Positions 15,487 through 22,363 of a stretch of 22,363 nucleotides of DNA are shown in pieces. The DNA lies in the NCBI GenBank assembly GCA_016721505.1, contig JADKHX010000005.1:1-22363 (forward strand). The letters are read 5' to 3'. Each line of letters opens with the position of its first letter. The first letter of the stretch is position 1. The notes below the pieces were generated by a model that saw only the letters and a list, made by a program, of their open reading frames with translations, made no database searches and was not told the DNA's origin. A program made the position numbers and the translations under genes. Origin of the DNA: Rhodocyclaceae bacterium (GTDB taxonomy: Bacteria; Pseudomonadota; Gammaproteobacteria; Burkholderiales; Rhodocyclaceae).

Positions 15487-17622
15487 CTAAGGTTTGGTAT
15501 TTTGCGCCGACGGAAGCCCAGCCAAACGCTTGCGCTCCCGCCCGACATCTCCATCATTGCGATTATTGCGCCAAGCGAAAGGGACGTAGGAGCGATTGGC
15601 ACGGTTGCGTGGATGTATCGGTGGACAAAATCTTACCCAGTCCACGGCATTGGGAATTGGTTCAGACTGTCGCAATACTGCAGCAAAGGGCGAGGCACCA
15701 CGTTTAACTAAATAGTGTTGTGCCACTCTTCCATTGTTAGCATCGATTAAGGTGAAATCAAGATTCGGCGACCATTGTTTCCACTGAATGGCGCGCGAAA
15801 TTTCAAAATAAGAAGTTACCGCACCAAGACCAAGCACCGCCGTCACGGCGAGTCGTCGTATCAGTTGATAGTCATACCGCATTGCGGTGAGTTGATGGAG
15901 CGCCGCAATGCTTAGGATGGTTAGCGAAGGTATGGAACCACGCATCGCCAAATCGTTGCCTGGACCGAGGCTCATGAATGGGAGGCACAGCAGCGTTACC
16001 AGCGCTGCTGCCATCAAATTTTTGTCAAGATTACGCAACACCAACAGTGCGAGGATGCCAAACTCAAAGATCACGAACAGGATGTAATTTTCTGCGACAG
16101 TCAAAAAGTGATTGAAGTTGTTGAGGTAAATCCATCCGGTGTTTTCTGGTGCGGTGATGGTCGAACTGGTCAGTTGGACATTGCTTGGCGGTACGACGAG
16201 ACTGACGAAAATTATGCCGAAAATAATTACGCTGGTCAGCGTGGCGGGTATGTCCAATTGCGCGCGCGTTGGCGATTTGAGCCAGTAAATAAGCAACAAC
16301 AGCAAGAAGGGCGTGATGCCAATCAGCGCGAATGGCGACCACAGTGGCAATAGCGCCACCAGCAAAGGCGCGATGCCAATGAAGCGCGGATGCCGCCAAT
16401 GCCGGTAAAACATAGCGATTGCCAGCCAGGCAGGCAAGCAATGATTAGGATTCCAATAAAGATTGGAAGTGTTCGACCAATAGCTAACCAAGGGTGGTGG
16501 CTTAATCCACCAATCAATAAATGCACCTGGCATTGGTGAATTGGCGGCGTAAAAATCGGGAAACATCACGCCAACGATATCCATGCCGCTAAAAAAGATG
16601 ATTACCAACAAGCCGGCGATGAAGCGTAGTGACTTGTCGTGGCGTAGCGGCAGCAAAAGAAAAAACAACATCACGCCGAGCACCGTCCACAGCCACAACA
16701 GACGATCAGCGCTGGCGATGCCGAAAATTTTTGCCAGTGCTGCGGCGGGTAAAAAATAAGCGACCGGTGCGCGTAGCAGGTAAAGATCATCGTCCACGGC
16801 GTCATACAGCGGCGGCCAGTCACCGACGACCAGATCGTGCAAAACCGCATCGCGAATAATCCAGTCGTGGGCGATAGCGTAAAAGAAATGTCCCGCTCCA
16901 CCAAACACAGTCCACAAAATGGCCGCATACAAAGTCAGCATCACGATGAGTTTGCTTGGTGGCAGCGTGTCGGCGACGCAGCCAGACAATGTGTGCCAGC
17001 AGGCGTAAGCCAAAACGGCGGCAAGGCTGATGCCAAGCAATGGCTGATACCAACCGATGAGATAGAGAAATACCGGCAATGCCAAATAGATTAGCGCAAG
17101 CCTAGTCAGCATGTCCGGTGCATGTGAAGATTCGCCAAGTTCGGTGGCTGCGTTATCACTTTGCCAGTTGGTGCTGGTGATACGCCGTTCGATATCAGTG
17201 TTGGCGAACGACACGCGACTATGCAAACCGTAACTGAGGAATACGCTGCCAGCAGTGACCAAAGCTTGTGCCCATAACGGTGAAAGTTCTATGACTTCGA
17301 CCAGCACAAACATCGCCAATAAACCAAGTAGCAACACACCAAGATGGCTGCCGTTAAAGCGCAGAAACTCAGCACCCATTGTGGCGTTTGAACGAAACAC
17401 AATGTAGCGCTGAGTCACATAGGATTGGCTAACAGCAACGCAGTGGGCAAGAATGCTGACCAACAAATAATGCAAAAAACTGCCTGCCAATTGATAGATG
17501 ACAAAAAAGCAAAGGTAGCCGAATAAGGTATTCCAGCCGCCAATTAGCAAGAAGCGCAGTACTTGATTGCTGTCCCACCTCGCGCGCAATGCTGTGGCCG
17601 AAAAAAGTGATGCCTGCTTCAT
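15487..17622 (-). CDS. GtrA flippase domain fused to a polytopic GT-C-like membrane protein
   Basis: A 711-aa protein. Residues about 18-140 are a complete GtrA-like domain with four membrane segments: RFLLIGGWNTLFGYL, HYLLVSILAHCVAV, QRYIVFRS, LRFNGSHLGVLLLGLLAMF and LSPLWAQALVTAGSVFLSYG. GtrA proteins help flip undecaprenyl-phosphate-linked sugars. Residues about 170-711 are a second multi-pass unit closely related to the protein at 12921-14537, with the same GGAGHFF, DWIIRDAVLHDL, FFSGMD, PNH-LPAWL, FYRHW and GPGNDL-MRGSIP blocks. GtrA proteins usually end near residue 130-150, so this is a fusion; the linker (141-170) contains repeat copy D. ATG 17622 overlaps the epimerase stop by 4 bp (ATGA). 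Met 171, at the start of the second unit, could be an old separate start. Confidence 0.82.
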   Translation of the reverse strand: MKQASLFSATALRARWDSNQVLRFLLIGGWNTLFGYLCFFVIYQLAGSFLHYLLVSILAHCVAVSQSYVTQRYIVFRSNATMGAEFLRFNGSHLGVLLLGLLAMFVLVEVIELSPLWAQALVTAGSVFLSYGLHSRVSFANTDIERRITSTNWQSDNAATELGESSHAPDMLTRLALIYLALPVFLYLIGWYQPLLGISLAAVLAYACWHTLSGCVADTLPPSKLIVMLTLYAAILWTVFGGAGHFFYAIAHDWIIRDAVLHDLVVGDWPPLYDAVDDDLYLLRAPVAYFLPAAALAKIFGIASADRLLWLWTVLGVMLFFLLLPLRHDKSLRFIAGLLVIIFFSGMDIVGVMFPDFYAANSPMPGAFIDWWIKPPPLVSYWSNTSNLYWNPNHCLPAWLAIAMFYRHWRHPRFIGIAPLLVALLPLWSPFALIGITPFLLLLLIYWLKSPTRAQLDIPATLTSVIIFGIIFVSLVVPPSNVQLTSSTITAPENTGWIYLNNFNHFLTVAENYILFVIFEFGILALLVLRNLDKNLMAAALVTLLCLPFMSLGPGNDLAMRGSIPSLTILSIAALHQLTAMRYDYQLIRRLAVTAVLGLGAVTSYFEISRAIQWKQWSPNLDFTLIDANNGRVAQHYLVKRGASPFAAVLRQSEPIPNAVDWVRFCPPIHPRNRANRSYVPFAWRNNRNDGDVGRERKRLAGLPSAQNTKP
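17161..17190 (+). repeat. Dispersed hairpin repeat, copy D (at a gene-fusion joint)
   Basis: TTGCCAG (17161-17167) can pair with CTGGTGA (17174-17180) around TTGGTG using two G-T pairs; TACGCCGTT follows. It is antisense within the GtrA-fusion gene and encodes RRITSTNWQ (residues 146-154), just after the GtrA domain. Confidence 0.7.
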
Positions 17623-18652
17623 CGGCCGCTTTCCATTGCATGTGCCATACGTTCAATACTTTGCCTCAATGGCGTCCACGACGCGAGATTCAATTCCTCA
17701 CGTGCGCGTGTGGTGTCCGCTACGTAACGCTGACGTGGTGCGTTACTGGCGGTGCCCAAAGCGGTCACGATTGCTTGCGGCCGCAGCCCATCGCGTACTG
17801 CCTTTGCCAGCTCCTCAATCGATATCGCCATTGTGCCGCCGACGTTGTAGGCACGTCCGGCCTTGCCGCGCGCCAGCAAAGTTAGCAACCACAGCGCCAA
17901 ATCTCCTGCATCCAAATAGGTGCGCAGCGGAGTTCCATCACCTTGCAAAATAATTTCACCTTTGCTTAGTACGTCGCGGACAAATTGCGCAGGCGCTAAA
18001 TGCTCCGGCAAGTAGGGGCCGACAAAGGCAAAGCAGCGCGCGATCACTGGTGCTGGCAGGTTTGCGCTGGCGCCTGCTAAGCATAGCGTTTCGGCGATGC
18101 GTTTGCCATGCCCATACGAATTCGCTGTGTACGTTGAATCGGCAGGCAGCAACGACGACTCACTGATTGCGGCGACGTTGGCTGCTTGCTCGCCATAGAC
18201 CGCACCGGAGCTGACGAACAGAAATTTTTTATAGCCAGTCGTCGACACTTGCGCCAGTAAATTTCGCGTGCCCTCAGTGATATCTGCCAACAATTCCATT
18301 GGCTTGGTGGCGGCCTCGGGCGAGGTGTCAGTTGCGGCATGAATCACGGCATCAAAATGGCTTGCGCCGAGACGGAAATCAACTATCGTTCCTGTGATGA
18401 ATGACAACCACGGCATGCCCGAAAATTCGGGGTGAAGTTGCAAGAACTTTGCTGGATTGCGACTGAGCGCGACCAACTCAATCTGAGCACCGCGGCGATT
18501 GAGGCAGGTAATTGCAGTAACAACCAAAACCCAAAAAAACCGGTGCAGCCTGTGGCGAAAATTCGCCGGCCATGCAATTCTGTCAGCGGTCTTGCGGACA
18601 ATAGAGAAGTGAGGTCCTCGCAAGCCGTTTCGAAAACAGATAGCTTACGCAA
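17619..18652 (-). CDS. NAD-dependent sugar epimerase/dehydratase (SDR), one frame break
   Basis: An extended short-chain dehydrogenase of about 344 aa that would act on a nucleotide sugar. The N-terminal frame from TTG 18652 holds the Rossmann motif RRIFATGCTGFFG; the frame then shifts (one base missing near 18505-18520, next to T-rich runs) and continues with IELVALSRNP, DAVIHAATDTSP, FVSSGAVYGE, the catalytic SYGHGK (Tyr-x-x-x-Lys), GPYLPEHLAPAQFV and YNVGG. The longest uninterrupted frame starts at 18623 but its first 30 or so residues are meaningless. All cofactor and catalytic residues are present when the break is bridged. It starts 8 bp inside the end of the HAD gene and overlaps the GtrA fusion by 4 bp, so it is mid-operon. 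Substrate and product are not predictable from sequence. Confidence 0.85.
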
Positions 18653-19298
18653 TTAGCAACTCCAACAATTCGGCAGGCGAGGTGGCATGTAACCAGTGCG
18701 TCGGGCAGTTGGTCGGCACGAAATCACCATAGCCCCAATGTGCGGCGACAAACGTAATCCCGTTGCTATCTGCGGCGTGGCCATCTTCGTGTTTGTCGCC
18801 GATGTAAATGCACGATGCCGGCGACAGATTTTGCTCAGCCAACAAGTGCGAAAGCAAAGCACCTTTGTCGGCAAGTCGTGGTTTATAAATATCCAACGCG
18901 TAGAGCGAGGAAAAATGTGCCGACCAGTGCAGTCTTTCCACTATGGCGCGCGTTGGCGCGATACGTTTGTTGGTGGCCACAAAGAGTTTTTGATGGCGAG
19001 TAGCCAAACCTTGCAGCAATACATCAATACCTGCGTAGGCGGGTGTCGCGTTGACGCCTTCACCGTCGTAAGCAGCTTTGAAGGCATCGATGAATTGTGC
19101 GAGTTGAGCGTCATCGCTTTCACCCGTCAAACGCATCAAGGTTTCTGTCAGCGGCGGACCAATCAGACTATCGTTCAATGGCACATGCGGTGCAATTTGA
19201 TGCGCAGCCAGCACCGCGCGGAAAGCGGCAATGATGCCGGGCGCTGAGTCGACCAAGGTGCCATCGAGGTCAAAAATAACGGTGTGGTGTGCGGACAT
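18645..19298 (-). CDS. HAD-family phosphatase, phosphoglycolate phosphatase-like
   Basis: A 217-aa HAD hydrolase with motif I FDLDGTLVDS (Asp nucleophile), motif II in LFVATNKR, the conserved Lys in DIYKPRLADKG and motif IV IGDKHEDGHAA, with a helical cap between motifs I and II as in Gph/PGP proteins. The open frame extends 14 codons further, but ATG 19298 gives the usual N-terminus and lies 11 bp after the corrected end of the preceding methyltransferase. Within this operon it may remove phosphate from a sugar-phosphate intermediate; general housekeeping activity is also possible. Confidence 0.85.
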   Translation of the reverse strand: MSAHHTVIFDLDGTLVDSAPGIIAAFRAVLAAHQIAPHVPLNDSLIGPPLTETLMRLTGESDDAQLAQFIDAFKAAYDGEGVNATPAYAGIDVLLQGLATRHQKLFVATNKRIAPTRAIVERLHWSAHFSSLYALDIYKPRLADKGALLSHLLAEQNLSPASCIYIGDKHEDGHAADSNGITFVAAHWGYGDFVPTNCPTHWLHATSPAELLELLIA

Positions 19299-19309
19299 GA
19301 GATGTAAAT

Positions 19310-20496
19310 TTAGTAAAGCGTAAGGACAGAATTTGCGCACATCGCACGCAACGTTTCAGCGATGCTGGTTTGCGAACGAAATGACGACACAACGATGGTC
19401 GAAGCAGGATATTTCGCCAAGGCCGAGGGTGCTTCAATCGCAAAGTCACCCAGACGTTTGCCTTGCAAATTCGGATTGCCGTCGATGATTGCAGTGATGC
19501 GACTTGTCTCTTGGCCGACAATTTCGGCAGCAGTCGCGCAGTATGGCTTCCCGCACCGTAAATCACTAGGCTGCTTGCCGTGTTCGCGGCGATGCGCGCT
19601 AACGCAGTGGCCATCAGTTTTTCAGAGATTCGAAGGTAGTCTTCAAGCAAATTCGACATGTTGTTAATTGTGGCTTTGTATTCCTCGGCAAGCGGGCGCG
19701 GGGCGCGAACGAATACCCCCATTAAGCTATCGCAGTACCCCGAAGGCAATTCGACTATTGATAGCGCCTGCGGTGCGTAGCCTAGCTTGGCAAATAGGGC
19801 GGTCAAGCTTGTAGCCGAAAAAAACTGTATGTGTTCTAGCGAAAACTCGCCGTAAGGCTCAAATACTTTTCGGGAAAAACATTCCAGTGCGGGGACTTCG
19901 ATGAGGATTTTTGCTGTCGGAGCTAGCGCACTGACGAGGTGTGCCAAATCGTGTTCCAATCGCGGCAAATGCTCCAATACTCCCATCATGCAGACCACAT
20001 CAACAGCCAATAAGTCGCATTTCGTTGCAGCTTCATTAAGCGTGCCGCATTGGATGCAATTGAGCCCATACAACGCGAGCGCTTGTGAAGGGGCCCCAGG
20101 TGCCGGGTCTATACCCTTGAGCTTTGACCAACCTGCATCACGGAGAGTGCTAAGTAGCATGCCCGAGCCACAACCCAAATCCAATATCTCAGCGGTGGCT
20201 GTCGTATGTATTTGTAACAGTGATATTGCTGCATCACAACGCAGCCGATCGGCAGCAGAAATCAGCGCAGCCGGCAAAACATCTATCGTGCCGACATCGT
20301 ATTTCGACAGTGAGCGGTAATAGGTTTCGTAGTCGTCCGGAGCGGGCAATCTATCAGCGAAAACCAGAGAACATTGTTCGCAGCGTGCAACGCGATAGCT
20401 CATATCCAAGCCATCGATGCTGGCCATCGCGTTTTGATACAGTGCCCGAGCCTCGCCAGATTGGCAGATTGGGCAGGCTCGATGAAGCTGCGTCAT
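19310..20496 (-). CDS. Zinc-finger sugar C-methyltransferase-like protein (TylCIII-type layout), one frame break
   Basis: About 395 aa when one missing base near 19540 is bridged. The N-terminal zinc-binding part has CPIC and CEQC (Methyltransf_13-like). The SAM domain has LDLGCGSGMLLSTL, the LEHLPRLEHDL region and ILIEVPALECF. The C-terminal Rossmann-like domain begins VIYGAGSHTARLL and, in the shifted frame, continues with ITAIIDGNPNLQGKRLGDF, IVVSSFRSQ and a TAA at 19310-19312. This three-part layout is that of NDP-hexose C-methyltransferases such as TylCIII/NovU. The uninterrupted frame runs to 19270 but its last 80 residues are noise. It overlaps the previous methyltransferase by 4 bp (ATGA). 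Methyl transfer to a 4-keto sugar is the family expectation, not shown here. Confidence 0.85.
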
Positions 20497-21541
20497 GACT
20501 TTTCTGTGGCGCGATGTTTGCTAAACGGTTCGCCGTAAATATCGTCAAGATAAACCAGAGACCCAGCAGCAACACCGCATGCTTTGGCATCCAGTGTGAT
20601 TTCGGTGGCAAAGCGCAAACTCGCCACCAGAATCAATAAATCCTTGTGCCGATCCTTGTCATAAGTTTGTATCGAGAATTCGCCAATTCTTTCGCCATGC
20701 CGTGCCGGGTTGCTATCGATTAATGCCTTTAACGGAAGCGAAGCTATCCATGGTGCAACATAGCTGAGATAGTCACCTCCAATTCCCCACACGGCGAACG
20801 GGCGATGTAGCGCAAGTTTGAATCGAGCAATCAACGATGCACGTTTTGATTCGGGCGATTGTGAAGGACGGGCGAGTATGCGAAGGCTGTCGCCGTACAC
20901 CAATGATTCAAAATGCCCGCTGGTCAAACGCTGAACCGTAAAGCCTGCGCGCTGCAATAGTGCGCACAGAGAACCGGCGCTGAATTGATGCAGATGCTCG
21001 ACGTTGGGGTCATCGGCTAACATTTCGTGACCGGCATGATTAGGTACTTCGAGCAACAGCGCGCCATTATCAGAGAGCAGCGATCGCCACGCACTGTTTC
21101 AGCGCCAATATCGTCGATGTGTTCGAGCACGTGAAACGACAACAACAAATCAAAAACTTCCTTGTGCAGACTTGTCGCCGATGCCCGTACTACACGATGC
21201 AAAATTTTCTCGGCGGCTAGCGCATCGGCAGAGAGCTCGATGCCTGTGTAGTGCAGCGCACCTTGTTCAATCACGCGCGCTGCGAGCGAGCCCTCGGCAC
21301 AGCCAATTTCGAGCACACGCAGGTTTGGAGACAGTAACGGCAGGATGTCTTTAAGTCGGTCATCGAGCTTGGCTTGATGTGCCTGCGTCATAGGCGTGTT
21401 GCGTCCGCTTAATTGTCGATAGTCGACGGATCGCGCTGCTGGATTTTGTTGCCATCGATGCCCACAGGCTGGGCAAGCTCGTGTCAATCGCTGCTCGCTA
21501 TGCGCCAAAATTTCCGCACTACCGCAACATGGACAGGTCAT
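20493..21541 (-). CDS. Second zinc-finger methyltransferase of the same layout, one frame break
   Basis: About 349 aa when one missing base near 21085-21095 is bridged. The first frame carries CPCC and CPAC zinc ligands, LEIGCAEGSLAARV and LLLSFHVLEHIDD; the second frame carries GALLLEVPNHAGHE, HLHQFSAGSL and a C-terminal Rossmann-like part with VWGIGGDYLSYVAPW, ALIDSNPARHGERIG and LLILVASLRF. The order equals that of its neighbour at 19310-20496, so the two are related and may be an old duplication, though sequence outside the motifs differs widely. The start ATG 21541 lies 14 bp after the TPP-enzyme stop, and its own stop overlaps the next ATG. Two such enzymes in a row suggest a sugar methylated twice, or one that has lost activity and acts as a partner. 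Confidence 0.82.
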
Positions 21542-21555
21542 CAGATTCGCCGCGA

Positions 21556-22363
21556 TCAGCGTTTTACGGCGAACGACTGCGGTAACAGCGGAATCAACAT
21601 TTCAGCCTGCAATTGCGCCAAAGGCAGCAAAGGTGACATGTCTTCCAACGGCATCGACAACATGGAGCCATCGGCCTGTGGCATCGCAGCCGACTTCGGT
21701 GCCAAAGTTTCGTTTTCCATCAGCCGTACGTCAATCAAACATGGTCGTGGCAGCGCAAGTGCTGCTTGCATCGCCACGGACAAATTGGCGGTTCCTTCTA
21801 TGCGCATAAAAGGTAAGTCATAAACAGCGGCAACCCGTTCTAGATCCGGCAGCCACAGTCCTGCTTCAGGACCGGTGCCAAGGAAACGCTCATTAAAATA
21901 ATTTCTTTGTGTATTACGAATTGAACAATAGCCACCATTGTTCATGATGAACAAACAAATAGGCAGTTGCAGGGCGCGTAATGTCGCCAGTTCTTGCAAA
22001 TTCAATTGCAAGCTGCCATCACTTTCTACTGCGATCATGGGCGCACTTTGATTTGCCAAACAGGCGCCGATGGCGGCAGGCAATCCATATCCCATTGCAC
22101 CCAACCCTGAAGTGAGAAAAATTCGCTGACCCGGCTTGTTGCGGAATACCGTATAAAAAGCTTCTACGGCGAGACCCGAACTACCGGAGCTAACGAGCGT
22201 ATTGGCTGGCGCGGCATCAGACAGCGCCGAAGAAAAATGGAAATGACCTATCGGCCCCGATTCCGGTAAAGGTTTGCCTTCGTCTAGCCCGTAGCGCGTT
22301 TTCCAGTCCAGACACTTGGCGCGCCATGCTTGCAAATCGTCTCGCTGCAATGTCTTGGCCTGC
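21556..22363 (-). CDS. TPP-dependent enzyme, acetolactate synthase-like, C-terminal part
   Basis: About 268 residues of a thiamine-diphosphate enzyme; the 5' end is beyond the right edge. It includes the TPP/Mg motif VESDGSLQLNLQEL...FIMNNGGY (the first Gly of the usual GDG replaced by Ser), preceded by GLGAMGYGLPAAIGA and followed by SIRNTQRNYF, then PDLERVAAVYDLPF. These place it with acetolactate-synthase-like proteins found in surface polysaccharide loci. Family members such as YerE add a two-carbon unit from pyruvate to a 4-keto deoxysugar to make a branched sugar. Being first of the visible operon next to sugar methyltransferases fits such a role, but the substrate pocket is not visible here. 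Confidence 0.85.
   Translation of the reverse strand, partial: QAKTLQRDDLQAWRAKCLDWKTRYGLDEGKPLPESGPIGHFHFSSALSDAAPANTLVSSGSSGLAVEAFYTVFRNKPGQRIFLTSGLGAMGYGLPAAIGACLANQSAPMIAVESDGSLQLNLQELATLRALQLPICLFIMNNGGYCSIRNTQRNYFNERFLGTGPEAGLWLPDLERVAAVYDLPFMRIEGTANLSVAMQAALALPRPCLIDVRLMENETLAPKSAAMPQADGSMLSMPLEDMSPLLPLAQLQAEMLIPLLPQSFAVKR

Noticed and set aside
16035..16060. Another repeat copy (minus-strand CTGTTGGTGTTGCG)
   Set aside because: Differs within the core, and the conserved 3' flank is absent; probably chance in Leu/Val-rich coding sequence.
662..17190. CRISPR array
   Set aside because: The repeat copies are kilobases apart, on both strands, partly inside genes, with no regular spacers and no cas genes.
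18045..18070. Eighth copy of the dispersed repeat (CACTGGTGCTGGCAGG)
   Set aside because: It lacks the GTTGGTGCT core and the ACGCC flank; explained by coding sequence of the epimerase.
18540..18623. N-terminus of the epimerase as given by the uninterrupted frame from 18623
   Set aside because: It lacks the Rossmann TGxxGFxG motif, which is found in the adjacent frame starting at 18652; a lost base explains this.

Overview
The window looks like the chromosome of a Gram-negative proteobacterium. The evidence is a PilB-type pilus ATPase, a sigma-54 promoter in front of a type IV pilin, an EptA-like envelope phosphotransferase and a Gtr-type glycan system. Betaproteobacteria is my best guess; the short split pilin and PilGHI-like ABC genes also recall Myxococcota/Desulfuromonadota, so I do not go lower than phylum. 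Every base lies in or within about 200 bp of a gene; the largest non-coding gaps are 6505-6695 and 9940-10137.

Layout. (1) 2-2309, + strand: the end of a pilB-type ATPase gene, then a GAF/HD-GYP c-di-GMP phosphodiesterase; both frames are broken by single-base indels. (2) 2429-6504, - strand: a large TPR/O-GlcNAc-transferase/FkbM-methyltransferase fusion followed by a small methyltransferase. (3) 6590-9939, + strand: a sigma-54 promoter, a 60-aa pilin made of little more than the N-terminal helix, a separately secreted protein with a Ser/Thr-rich tail, a terminator, then a permease, a membrane-anchored protein and an ABC ATPase resembling PilGHI. (4) 10138-12831, + strand: an EptA-like sulfatase-fold enzyme with a glycerophosphodiesterase-like C-terminal domain. 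(5) 22363-12921, - strand: one tightly packed convergent operon, in transcription order a TPP enzyme, two zinc-finger sugar methyltransferase-like proteins, a HAD phosphatase, an NAD-dependent sugar epimerase, a GtrA-membrane protein fusion, a GtrB-like glycosyltransferase and a second polytopic membrane protein.

How they fit together. Regions 1-3 describe a type IV pilus locus: motor, c-di-GMP control, pilin, accessory ABC transporter, and a divergent enzyme that could glycosylate and methylate the pilus protein. Region 5 reads as a complete pathway: make and methylate an unusual, perhaps branched, sugar; load it on undecaprenyl phosphate (GtrB-like); flip it (GtrA); and transfer it in the periplasm (two paralogous GT-C-like proteins). 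Region 4 would modify lipid A or another envelope glycan.

Two features cut across the genes. A short dispersed repeat with the invariant core GTTGGTGCT occurs seven times, in intergenic spaces and inside three coding regions, often able to form a stem with a TTGGTG loop. Eleven single-base frame breaks cluster in 280-2460 and 18500-21100 while the 16 kb between is intact; conserved motifs continue on both sides of each break, so I treat these genes as probably functional and the breaks as likely sequence errors.
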